13,979 nt of DNA from Bacteroidota bacterium (GTDB taxonomy: Bacteria > Bacteroidota > Bacteroidia > Bacteroidales > Lentimicrobiaceae): the NCBI GenBank assembly GCA_023417935.1, contig JAEZDY010000020.1, forward strand, positions 1 to 13,979, read 5' to 3'. Position 1 is the stretch's first letter; every line of letters starts with the position of its first letter. Positions 1-6,683 of the stretch are shown here, in pieces. The notes under the pieces are model-generated. The model had not been told where the DNA came from, searched no databases, and was given only the letters and a program-made list of their open reading frames with translations. The translations under genes were made by a program, and so were the position numbers.

Positions 1-105
<105 letters not shown>

Positions 106-113
106 TATAACAC

Positions 114-150
114 AAAGGCTGCCCCCAAAAGGCAGCCTTTGTTGTTTTTT
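114..150 (+). terminator. Intrinsic terminator of the rRNA operon
   Basis: A perfect 10-bp inverted repeat, AAAGGCTGCC / GGCAGCCTTT (114-123 and 131-140), has a 7-base loop (CCCAAAA) and is followed by GTTGTTTTTT. This is a textbook rho-independent terminator starting about 10 bases after the end of the 5S rRNA. Confidence 0.95.
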
Positions 151-192
151 CCCGGTTTGTTTTTCAAATGGAAGGTGTAACTGCTTTATACC

Positions 193-400
193 CTGTTGCC
201 TTATTCATTTATGCCTGATGCCTTATTCTAATTCCATGTTCCTTAACCCTGAGGACTTATTGCTTTATTACTGAGGCCTTAACCTTTATGCCTGTGTTCG
301 TATTGTTTTATTTCTGAGGACTTATTCCTTCATGCCTATGGTCTTATTGTGTGATTCTGAGGCGTTATTCCTTCATGCCTATGGTTTGATTTCCTTATGT
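193..400. repeat. Degenerate ~43-bp tandem repeat
   Basis: Related units start near 193, 271, 314 and 357, with a half-unit of about 22 bases at 249. Most begin with CTGAGG (CTGTTG at 193), continue with a CTTATTCCTT-like stretch and ATGCCT, and then run into T-rich sequence. The last two full units share the 18-mer TTATTCCTTCATGCCTAT. The spacing 271 to 314 to 357 is exactly 43 bases each time. An in-frame upstream ATG at 332 lies inside this array, so the coding extension it gives (MPMVLLCDSEALFLH and onward) is a product of the repeat and not part of the downstream enzyme. I see no other gene or RNA in 151-442. Confidence 0.7.
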
Positions 401-429
401 TTTGGATTTATTCCTTTTTGCCTTTTGAG

Positions 430-437
430 TATCTTTG
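430..437 (+). promoter_or_regulatory. Candidate -7 promoter element for the M20 amidohydrolase
   Basis: TATCTTTG matches the Bacteroidota -7 consensus TAnnTTTG and lies 5 bases before the chosen ATG at 443. No good -33 TTTG is at the usual distance; the nearest options are TTTG at 401-404 (25-base spacing) or TTTA at 407-410 (19-base spacing). If it is real, transcription would start at or next to the ATG, giving a leaderless or near-leaderless mRNA. Confidence 0.4.
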
Positions 438-442
438 CTCGG

Positions 443-1564
443 ATGAATGACCTGATTAAACTCCGACATAAACTTCATGCTTTTCCTGAGCTTTCAGGTA
501 AAGAGATTATCACTGCAGAAACAATTCACCAGTTTCTTCTAAGTTGCAGACCCGATTTCATTGTTAAAAATATTGGGGGAAATGGAGTGCTGGCGATTTA
601 TGATAGCGGTCAAAGTGGATATAATGTGCTTTTTAGGGCGGATATCGATGCTTTACCCATTCAGGAAGAAACTGATCTATTATGGAAATCTGTTAATTCA
701 GGTGTTTCGCATAAGTGCGGGCATGATGGACATACAACAATTCTTGCCGGGCTAACAAGACATATAAGTACTTGCAGACCTAAGAAGGGTAAGGCTGTTT
801 TGTTCTTTCAACCTTCAGAGGAAACCGGTGAAGGTGCATATAAGGCACTTGCTGAGTTTGATTTCTCTAAAATAGATTATGCTTTCGCTTTACATAATCT
901 GCCTGGTTTTCCTCTCAATTCAATCATTTTGAGAAATGAGACTTTTGCATCTGCTTCGAAAGGAATTGTTATCATGTTAAAGGGTAGAAGTTCGCATGCA
1001 TCTGAACCTGAAAAAGGAGTTAGCCCGGCAAATGCACTCTCAAAATTACTGCATGATTTGCCTAACCTAAATAACTACGAACCAAATAGTAACGAATACT
1101 GCATGGTTACAATTGTACATTGCAAATTAGGTGCAGAATCATTCGGTACATCGCCTGGTGATGCGGTTTTGATGGCTACACTAAGAGGATCTTCAGATGA
1201 AATGATAAGGTCCCTTGACAAAACAACTGTGGACCTGGTTACTAAGATTGCGCATCATAATAGTCTATTATTCGATATTTCTTATTTCGAAAGTTTCCCG
1301 GCAACTATAAATGACCCAGAGTCTGTAAATATAATTAGGAACGAAGCCATAAGTCTTGGATATAAGATACATGACCTGGCGTCACCTTTCAGATGGTCAG
1401 AAGATTTTGGCCATTTCAGTAATTTTTGTAGTATTGCTTACTTCGGAATAGGAGCAGGAATTAATCATTTACCATTGCATAACCCCGATTATGATTTTCC
1501 AGATGAAATAATTCCTACGGGAGTTGAAATGTGGAAGGCAATATACAGTAAAATCCTTCTATAG
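443..1564 (+). CDS. M20 family metallopeptidase / amidohydrolase (N-acyl amino acid or hippurate hydrolase type)
   Basis: This 373-residue protein belongs to the M20D amidohydrolases, two-metal enzymes that cleave the amide bond of N-acyl amino acids or related conjugates. It opens with the family-typical LRHKLHAFPELSGKE (residues 7-21). It carries the metal-site motifs RADIDALP (65-72), CGHDGH (92-97), PSEETGEGA (124-132) and LHN (150-152), a dimerisation-domain RSSHAS (182-187) and a C-terminal LPLHNPDY. All expected ligands (Cys92, His94, Glu127, His151 and the late His) are present, so it should be active. No signal peptide is seen, so it is probably cytoplasmic. I chose ATG 443 because the homologous part begins there; the longer reading from 332 would run through the tandem repeat. 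The substrate cannot be read from sequence. It converges with the next gene, one base between the two stop codons. Confidence 0.9.
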   Translation: MNDLIKLRHKLHAFPELSGKEIITAETIHQFLLSCRPDFIVKNIGGNGVLAIYDSGQSGYNVLFRADIDALPIQEETDLLWKSVNSGVSHKCGHDGHTTILAGLTRHISTCRPKKGKAVLFFQPSEETGEGAYKALAEFDFSKIDYAFALHNLPGFPLNSIILRNETFASASKGIVIMLKGRSSHASEPEKGVSPANALSKLLHDLPNLNNYEPNSNEYCMVTIVHCKLGAESFGTSPGDAVLMATLRGSSDEMIRSLDKTTVDLVTKIAHHNSLLFDISYFESFPATINDPESVNIIRNEAISLGYKIHDLASPFRWSEDFGHFSNFCSIAYFGIGAGINHLPLHNPDYDFPDEIIPTGVEMWKAIYSKILL

Positions 1565-1574
1565 TTTATTTTAC
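1548..1574. terminator. AT-rich inverted repeat across two convergent stop codons
   Basis: GTAAAAT (1548-1554) and ATTTTAC (1568-1574) form a perfect 7-bp inverted repeat with a 13-base spacer. It straddles the stop codons of the M20 gene and of the convergent nuclease gene. It could act as a weak bidirectional terminator, but the stem is AT-rich and lacks a clear T-tract, so it may be chance. Confidence 0.25.
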
Positions 1575-2840
1575 AAATTTCAAAGTTTTCCTATACCCGT
1601 GCATATCAAGGATACTTATCAGGTACATTCCTGAAGTGAGAGATCTTAACGGAATATTGATTGAATTAAATCCTTGTAACAACTGATAATTATACTGTTG
1701 AAGCTGTTGACCGGTGCTACTAAGTATGCTTACGATAACCATATTAGGTTTCATAGCAGTCAAATTAATTATTGCTTCAGATTTGGAAATTCGAATTAGT
1801 ACAGGATCCTTTACTAATAGGGATTCTGTTATGGCACCAGGCTGCTCTGCTTCAACCTCCAGTACCATAGTCACCGGCAGATGATCGGAAGCACGGCCTA
1901 ATGCATTTAGCACTTCCTGGGGAACTGTAACATTCGGGAGATTAGTAATAGATTGGTTAAAGTGGTTGCCATCCTGTCCAACGGCTTTATAGCTTCCTTG
2001 CTTGTATCTTACTTTCATAGAACCTTCCATGATTTCATCTGTAGCAAGGATAAAATCAAACCGATCATCCATACCACCACCTGCCTGACAACCTCCCGAT
2101 GATGTTACTGACTGAGTATGGTACGCCGCGAAGTCAATGTTATTATTCCATTCACCTGGTGCATTTACTGGGTCAAAGAATTGAAAAGCACCAGCAGTTG
2201 AACCTGTAAAATGCTGATAGGATGGTTCCGCTGATGTATAAACATTGAAATCACCCATCAAAAGGTAGTTCCCGGGGGCAACATTACTTTGCAGCCAATT
2301 CATTACATTCCCTGCCATTACAGCACGTAACTGAGCGTCGCTGTTTGAATCACCTGCCTTCAGGTGTGCAACAATACAATTCAGGAAGATGGTGTCACCT
2401 GTTTGAAGTTTATTTGACTTATAATACAACCTGTATAAATTAATATCCCTTACATTAAGCTGTATTACATGCATTGAGTGAAGAACCAGCTTTGTACTGT
2501 CATAAAACATCATGTTAATAATATCCGATCCGGCTATATTTGTTGCAGGAGTCCGCTTATAATATGAGCGACCATCGCTATTCATAACTTCAGTTAATAA
2601 CCGGTCGTGATATGCATTTACGCTTGATAGTTCATTTACCGTGAATATGTCAGGCTTTACATACCCTATAATTGTTCTAAGGTGTCCTTCCTTTGTTATA
2701 TGATTGTTATTGACGTTGTTGCAAAATGTTGAGTAATTCCCGTAATTCAACAAATTGTATTGCAGGATTCTAAGTGAATCCTGTGCCGATATTCTTAGGG
2801 ATATTGACAGTAGTATAAGTAGTAATAGAGTATATTTCAT
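1566..2840 (-). CDS. Secreted endonuclease/exonuclease/phosphatase-family protein with T9SS sorting domain
   Basis: This 424-residue exported protein has a signal peptide at residues 1-20 (MKYTLLLLILLSISLRISAQ), with cleavage likely after the SAQ. An EEP (DNase I-like) domain follows at about 22-330. Its active-site residues are in place: Asn29 in LQYNLLNY, Glu70 in VNE, His159 in VAHLKAG, Asp197 and Asn199 in MGDFNVY, Asp262 in DRFDFIL, and Asp319-His320 in SDHLP. Residues about 345-424 form a beta-rich type A T9SS C-terminal sorting domain, with LTSGMYLISI and a terminal KFVK. The protein is therefore probably moved across the outer membrane by the type IX system and released or anchored outside. 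The family contains nucleases and phosphodiesterases, and I cannot tell whether the substrate is DNA, RNA or a phospholipid. No minus-strand TAnnTTTG promoter is visible before the start; a tandem repeat array begins about 15 bases upstream. Confidence 0.88.
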   Translation of the reverse strand: MKYTLLLLILLSISLRISAQDSLRILQYNLLNYGNYSTFCNNVNNNHITKEGHLRTIIGYVKPDIFTVNELSSVNAYHDRLLTEVMNSDGRSYYKRTPATNIAGSDIINMMFYDSTKLVLHSMHVIQLNVRDINLYRLYYKSNKLQTGDTIFLNCIVAHLKAGDSNSDAQLRAVMAGNVMNWLQSNVAPGNYLLMGDFNVYTSAEPSYQHFTGSTAGAFQFFDPVNAPGEWNNNIDFAAYHTQSVTSSGGCQAGGGMDDRFDFILATDEIMEGSMKVRYKQGSYKAVGQDGNHFNQSITNLPNVTVPQEVLNALGRASDHLPVTMVLEVEAEQPGAITESLLVKDPVLIRISKSEAIINLTAMKPNMVIVSILSSTGQQLQQYNYQLLQGFNSINIPLRSLTSGMYLISILDMHGYRKTLKFVK

Positions 2841-2854
2841 TTATGAGTGAAATT

Positions 2855-3092
2855 GTGAGTAATTTGCCTTCACCGTCCAAGGTTTGTGCAAAAACCCTTA
2901 TTTGTGTAATTTGCCTTCACCGTCCCAGGTTTGTGAAAAAACCCTTATTTGTGTAAATTTGCCTTTACCGTCTCAGGTTTGTGAAAAAAAACCTTATTTG
3001 TGTAAATTTGCCTTCACCGTCTCAGGTTTGTGCAAAAAACCTTATTTGTGTAAATTTGCATTGACCTTCTTAAGTCTGGTTGCAAAAATATA
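2855..3092. repeat. Tandem repeat array, 47-49 bp units, four copies plus a degenerate fifth
   Basis: Units begin with GTGTAAATTTG (or close variants) at 2855, 2904, 2951, 3000 and 3048, giving periods of 49, 47, 49 and 48 bases. The core of each full unit is ATTTGCCTTCACCGTC, then CAGGTTTGTG (CAAGGTTTGTG in the first), an A-run, and ACCTTATTT or CCCTTATTT. The fifth unit decays after about 45 bases. Each unit holds a small inverted repeat, GGTTT / AAACC, around the A-run. The 69-codon plus-strand reading frame here (about 2884-3093) consists only of the repeat translated with shifting frame, so I do not call it a gene. The array fills most of the 377-base gap 2841-3217; I see nothing recognisable in the remaining 3093-3217. 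Confidence 0.93.
2930..3058 (+). promoter_or_regulatory. Three tandem Bacteroidota-type promoter motifs inside the repeat array
   Basis: Three successive repeat junctions give TTTG, then 20 or 21 bases, then TAAATTTG: 2930-2933 with 2954-2961, 2978-2981 with 3003-3010, and 3027-3030 with 3051-3058. This fits the Bacteroidota -33/-7 arrangement (TTTG and TAnnTTTG about 20 bases apart). The first junction (2883-2886 with TAATTTG at 2907) is one base short of the -7 consensus. All point rightward, away from the nuclease gene and antisense to gatD and gatE. The copies are not independent evidence, since one chance match would be multiplied by duplication, and no plus-strand gene lies within reach. 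Confidence 0.35.
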
Positions 3093-3217
3093 GTTTAAAA
3101 CCTACTAATTAGCATTAAACCTGAATTTAACACCAATAAAGATACTTAACTGTATTTAATGATACTTGACAGATCTTTAGCTGTTATGGAAGTTGTTGAT
3201 TAGTATGTTTGACTGAC

Positions 3218-4603
3218 CTACTTGCGTACTTTTTTAAGGAAGTCTTCAACTTCTTTAACTCCGCCCTGATACACAAGGTAACCATTATAGGGTTCACGAT
3301 CAGTGATTTCGTCATTGATTGGGGTTAGCATTAACTTCTTAACCTCTTCCGGATCATTGGTTTGTCCTAACGCCCATCCGAGCTTTATATATGCAGCTTC
3401 GGGAAGCATATTGGCAGCTGGGATTATACCTTTAGCCATAAGGTCACGGCCTGTATCATACACAAACATGTGCACGTAACCCCAAAGTGTTTGAACAGTC
3501 ATGTACATGTGTACACCGGCTGCATGAGCCCGCTCAATTGCAGGATATAGCGGCTTGTTTACATGCCCTAAGCCTGTACCCGCAATCACAATACCTTTAT
3601 AACCATTTTCTACGAGTGAATCAATGATATCGGGTTGCATATTGGGGTAGTAATAAATAATTGCCACTTTCTCTTCAAAGTATGGCAGTATAGTGACTTT
3701 TCTATCCTTCCGTCGATGGTTGTATTCCGTCTTGATTGGAACTACACCTTTTCTGGTCACTGTAGCCAAAGGTGTATCACCAATAGTTCTAAAAGTAGAG
3801 CGATATGATGAGTGCATTTTTCTAACCCTGGTTCCTCTGTGAAGAAAACCATATTCGTCACTTGTAGGGCCAAACATGCAAACCATAACTTCAGCAATAT
3901 CACCATGGCCGGCTGCAGTGCAGGCATGCATAAGATTAAGCGCAGCATCAGAGCTCGGCCTGTCAGATGATCTCTGCGAACCTACCAGCACAATAGGAAC
4001 TGGTGAGTTTTGCACCATATAAGTCAAAGCTGCTGCAGTGTGATGTAAAGTGTCAGTTCCATGTCCTATTACTATTCCCTCAACACCGTTTTCAATTTCC
4101 TTACCTATTGCAATTGCCAGTTTCTTGTAATTATCAGGTGCCATGTTTTCACTGAACACAGCGAACACTTTTTCAGTTGTGAGATTACATATCTCCGCAA
4201 GTTCAGGTACAGCACCATACAACTCACCAGGAGAAAACGCCGGAATAACAGCTCCAGTTCGGTAATCGAGCCTAGAAGCAATAGTTCCACCTGTACCAAT
4301 CAATTTTACTTTTGGAAGTCCCTGTGTATATGGAAATTCTTTTTCGGGAATCTTGTAGTTTGCTTTTTTATAACCGGTTTCTTTCATTCCTGTTACGGTC
4401 ATCACATCAACACCAACATTGTACCCTGTAACGATTTTCATAACAATGTGCTTGTCATCATCGTTTTCACTTCGCGGGAGTATAGTGCCTGTGAACACTC
4501 CACGGGTGGTTTGTACTTCGGCCTGTCCCCAAACTCTTACATTAAATCGTTTTAGCAAATTAAGCGCATCGCCTTTATAACCTTGGAATATATCGTCGGA
4601 CAT
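3218..4603 (-). CDS. gatD: Glu-tRNA(Gln) amidotransferase subunit D, archaeal-type (asparaginase-like)
   Basis: This 461-residue protein has the GatD layout. An N-terminal beta-rich domain (about 1-95) contains VRVWGQAEVQTTRGVFTGTI and NVGVDV and is absent from plain asparaginases. A type I/II asparaginase-like domain follows. The catalytic set is complete: Thr107 in GTGGTIAS, Thr183-Asp184 in HGTDTLHHTA, and Lys262 in RVRKMHSS. This is the Thr/Thr-Asp/Lys set known for GatD. The motif GSQRSSDRPSSDAALNL (208-224) and the GFLHRGTRVRK stretch are also GatD-like. GatD hydrolyses Gln or Asn and passes ammonia to GatE for amidation of Glu-tRNA(Gln). It starts 20 bases after the gatE stop, so the two are probably cotranscribed, gatE first. 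It is slightly longer than the archaeal proteins I recall. A simple asparaginase is unlikely given the N-terminal domain and the GatE partner. Confidence 0.93.
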   Translation of the reverse strand: MSDDIFQGYKGDALNLLKRFNVRVWGQAEVQTTRGVFTGTILPRSENDDDKHIVMKIVTGYNVGVDVMTVTGMKETGYKKANYKIPEKEFPYTQGLPKVKLIGTGGTIASRLDYRTGAVIPAFSPGELYGAVPELAEICNLTTEKVFAVFSENMAPDNYKKLAIAIGKEIENGVEGIVIGHGTDTLHHTAAALTYMVQNSPVPIVLVGSQRSSDRPSSDAALNLMHACTAAGHGDIAEVMVCMFGPTSDEYGFLHRGTRVRKMHSSYRSTFRTIGDTPLATVTRKGVVPIKTEYNHRRKDRKVTILPYFEEKVAIIYYYPNMQPDIIDSLVENGYKGIVIAGTGLGHVNKPLYPAIERAHAAGVHMYMTVQTLWGYVHMFVYDTGRDLMAKGIIPAANMLPEAAYIKLGWALGQTNDPEEVKKLMLTPINDEITDREPYNGYLVYQGGVKEVEDFLKKVRK

Positions 4604-4623
4604 TACTAGAGTTTTTTCAGTTG

Positions 4624-6588
4624 TTATTGAATCTGTTTATAAAGTTCACTTAAGCCAATATTTCCAATGGCAAGGTATCTCAGTTGGCCCATTATCCATT
4701 CTTTCTCATTGGCAGAATCATCTGAACGCCTGATCTCAGCATATTTTTTTCTTAAGTAAGGTACTTTAGCAAGAATATCCTCAGCGGCTATGCGCTTAAA
4801 CTTTATGCTTTCAAGTATGGAAGGAAAGTCTATTTTTGGATGTTCATAAACCACAGGCAGCATCCGCCATGCTAATTCAGGGGTTAGTTTCTGATCTTTC
4901 AGGAACTTTAATAGAGCGAATATGATCTTGTAGTTGAACTCGGCAACCGGCTTAATCTGCCCTTCTGCATACTTAAGCTTATGACCAAATAAGGTGGTAA
5001 CAAAAACAGGATCGTACTGAAGTTCTTTGATTATTCTTTCAACCAGTGGGTATAGGTCTTTTTTGAATATATAAGTATAGGTATCCTGTGGAGCACCCCA
5101 ACTTTTAAGGATATGATACCTTTCTATCACTTCCTGTGGAACCGTTTTGCTCAATTCTTCAATATAGGAATCTTCCAATGGTATAGGAGCAGAGTCAGTA
5201 TCTGGGTACATTCTGTCAGCACCGGGCAAAACCCTCTCAAATATTGTAGTTCCGTCTTCAAAAGACTTACGTGTTTCAGGAGGTATCCCGCTCATTGCCA
5301 TTAAGCAACGCTCTTCAATGGTTTCAAGAGCAGTTTTCACATCTTCTGCAGGTCCCCAAAATATTATTTGGGCATCATCTTCTTTAGCCTTCAGTATTGA
5401 TTTAATTGTATCCGTATCTTTTTCACTCAATGGCAGCTCAAACTCCTCACTATGAATCATATTTGGTAGTTCCAGACATGCAATTACTTTTAGCCTTTCG
5501 GAGATTTCATTTGCGAACATCTTACCAGGTTGTGTAAAATGGCTGAGTGCCCCTTTGAAATTAGGTAAATTAACAGCCACAATAACATGCTGATTTGCGT
5601 TAGCTTCTTTCAAAGGAGCAAACTGGAATTTAAAATCATGATAATCAAGCCTGCTGTGGCTAATCTTCCAATTAGTAGTCTTTAAACCACGTGACAACAA
5701 TTCATCGCGTAGCAATAGCAGCGACCACTGACGGAAGCACTCATTATGTGTGAGCTCCGGTATCCAGCGAGTATGAGCTACACCCTTGATTTCAACACGA
5801 GTACCCCCCTTACAACTAACATTTACATCTTGTCGCCCTGCACCGATGCCCGTTCTAACTTTCCCGGTACTCCTGTTAAGAAATCTTATATAATCACAAG
5901 TCTCTTTCACTTCATCCGGATTTACCATATCAGGATAAGTTACTGTTTCAATTAAAGGCATTCCAAGCCGGTCAGTTCTATAAATTCTGGTATGTCCAAT
6001 ATCTGATACCTCCCGACATGAATCTTCTTCAAGGCTCAATTGTATCAATCTTATGTTCTTCTTTGGCAGGTTGAGCATTCCTTCAACACCTATAATAGCG
6101 GTGCGCTGAAAGCCCGTTGGTATACTTCCATCAAGGTATTGCTTACGTGTAATATGGACTTCACCTACAATATTCAGTTTCGACAACAGAGATATTTCTA
6201 TTGCTATCTGCAATGCCTCCCGGTTAACAGGAAAGGGAGGTGTATCATCAACCTCATAAGTGCAGGTGGTTTCATTCTTCAATCTATACACAATATTTTT
6301 ACGGGTCTTGAACTCCATAAGTGCTGTACCGTCATACTCCCCCAATTCACTTAATGTAGGGCGCATGTGGCGTATGACTTCTGCGTCGAATACATCAGGT
6401 TTTTGATAAATACCTGCAGGGCAATGGCAAAAGAGCTTTTCTTTTGTCTTTAGTTGCTGATGCACTTCAAGACCTGACATGAATCCGATGCGATCATAAT
6501 CAGCTTGCGTTGCTTTTGAGCGTTCAACATAACCTGCTTGTTTGCGAGTTTTATTGTAATTCTCTGATGGATTGAAACTTAGAGTCAT
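4624..6588 (-). CDS. gatE: Glu-tRNA(Gln) amidotransferase subunit E, archaeal-type
   Basis: This 654-residue protein is the GatB-related subunit that binds Glu-tRNA(Gln), activates the glutamate with ATP and transamidates it. The cradle domain shows SGLEVHQQL (38-46), LFCHCP (52-57), DDTPPFPVNREALQIAIE (114-131), RKQYLDGSIPTGFQRT (148-163), RTDRLGMPLIET (204-215) and GRQDVNVS...GTRVEIKGV (251-270). Residues about 285-440 are an insertion with a GAD-like segment (GALSHFTQPGKMFANEISER, 346-365). This insertion, the LPGADRMYPDTDSAPIPL motif (454-471) and the long helical tail separate GatE from the roughly 480-residue GatB. About 25 residues lie ahead of the archaeal-like start of homology. No later Met precedes the GLEVH motif except Met37, which is too close to it, so I keep ATG 6588. 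A strong promoter lies 25 bases upstream. Confidence 0.95.
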   Translation of the reverse strand: MTLSFNPSENYNKTRKQAGYVERSKATQADYDRIGFMSGLEVHQQLKTKEKLFCHCPAGIYQKPDVFDAEVIRHMRPTLSELGEYDGTALMEFKTRKNIVYRLKNETTCTYEVDDTPPFPVNREALQIAIEISLLSKLNIVGEVHITRKQYLDGSIPTGFQRTAIIGVEGMLNLPKKNIRLIQLSLEEDSCREVSDIGHTRIYRTDRLGMPLIETVTYPDMVNPDEVKETCDYIRFLNRSTGKVRTGIGAGRQDVNVSCKGGTRVEIKGVAHTRWIPELTHNECFRQWSLLLLRDELLSRGLKTTNWKISHSRLDYHDFKFQFAPLKEANANQHVIVAVNLPNFKGALSHFTQPGKMFANEISERLKVIACLELPNMIHSEEFELPLSEKDTDTIKSILKAKEDDAQIIFWGPAEDVKTALETIEERCLMAMSGIPPETRKSFEDGTTIFERVLPGADRMYPDTDSAPIPLEDSYIEELSKTVPQEVIERYHILKSWGAPQDTYTYIFKKDLYPLVERIIKELQYDPVFVTTLFGHKLKYAEGQIKPVAEFNYKIIFALLKFLKDQKLTPELAWRMLPVVYEHPKIDFPSILESIKFKRIAAEDILAKVPYLRKKYAEIRRSDDSANEKEWIMGQLRYLAIGNIGLSELYKQIQ

Positions 6589-6612
6589 TGCAGTTCAATT
6601 TTTAATAGTCTT

Positions 6613-6643
6613 CAAACCTACATGATTTTTTTTAATCTTCAAA
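6613..6643 (-). promoter_or_regulatory. Bacteroidota-type promoter of gatE-gatD
   Basis: Read on the minus strand, TTTG (6643-6640) is followed after exactly 19 bases by TAGGTTTG (6620-6613), a full match to TTTG-N19-TAnnTTTG. The expected transcription start is near 6606, leaving a leader of roughly 15-20 bases before the gatE ATG. The leader is A/T-rich with no obvious Shine-Dalgarno sequence, as is usual in this phylum. Confidence 0.72.
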
Positions 6644-6646
6644 GGA

Positions 6647-6675
6647 TTGTTCCTTCCCTTAAAAACCTAATTTTG
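6647..6675 (+). promoter_or_regulatory. Promoter of the DUF4271-hemD-rnpA operon
   Basis: TTG (6647-6649), 18 bases, then TAATTTTG (6668-6675) fits the Bacteroidota -33/-7 pattern. The ATG of the next gene starts only 8 bases after the -7 element, so the predicted start point (about 6681-6684) falls at the ATG and the message may be leaderless. The element overlaps the divergent gatE control region within a 95-base gap. Confidence 0.6.
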
Positions 6676-6683
6676 CAAATCTT

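Noticed and set aside
332..442. Upstream in-frame ATG extending the M20 protein by 37 residues
   Set aside because: The extension is encoded by the degenerate 43-bp repeat and the family homology starts at the internal ATG 443.
2855..3092. Possible CRISPR array
   Set aside because: Whole 47-49 bp units are repeated with no unique spacers between short identical repeats, and no cas genes are present.
2884..3093. 69-codon plus-strand reading frame rich in Cys-Lys-Pro-Tyr-Leu
   Set aside because: It is the tandem repeat read through its changing frame. It has no ribosome site and no conserved fold, and the unit lengths are not multiples of three.
3129..3181. Inverted repeat TAAAGAT...ATCTTTA downstream of gatD as a terminator
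   Set aside because: The arms are short, AT-rich and about 28 bases apart with no T-tract, so it is likely chance.
4061..4555. 164-codon plus-strand frame antisense to gatD
   Set aside because: It is a shadow of the gatD coding sequence with no family resemblance; gatD is strongly supported on the other strand.
3218..4603. Simple L-asparaginase in place of GatD
   Set aside because: The N-terminal ~95-residue domain and the adjacent GatE subunit mark it as GatD.
6040..6354. 104-codon plus-strand frame antisense to gatE
   Set aside because: It lies wholly within the conserved gatE coding region and shows no independent coding signal.
4624..6588. Bacterial GatB in place of GatE
   Set aside because: The length of 654 residues, the GAD-containing insertion and the PGADRMYPDTDS motif belong to GatE; no gatA or gatC is nearby.
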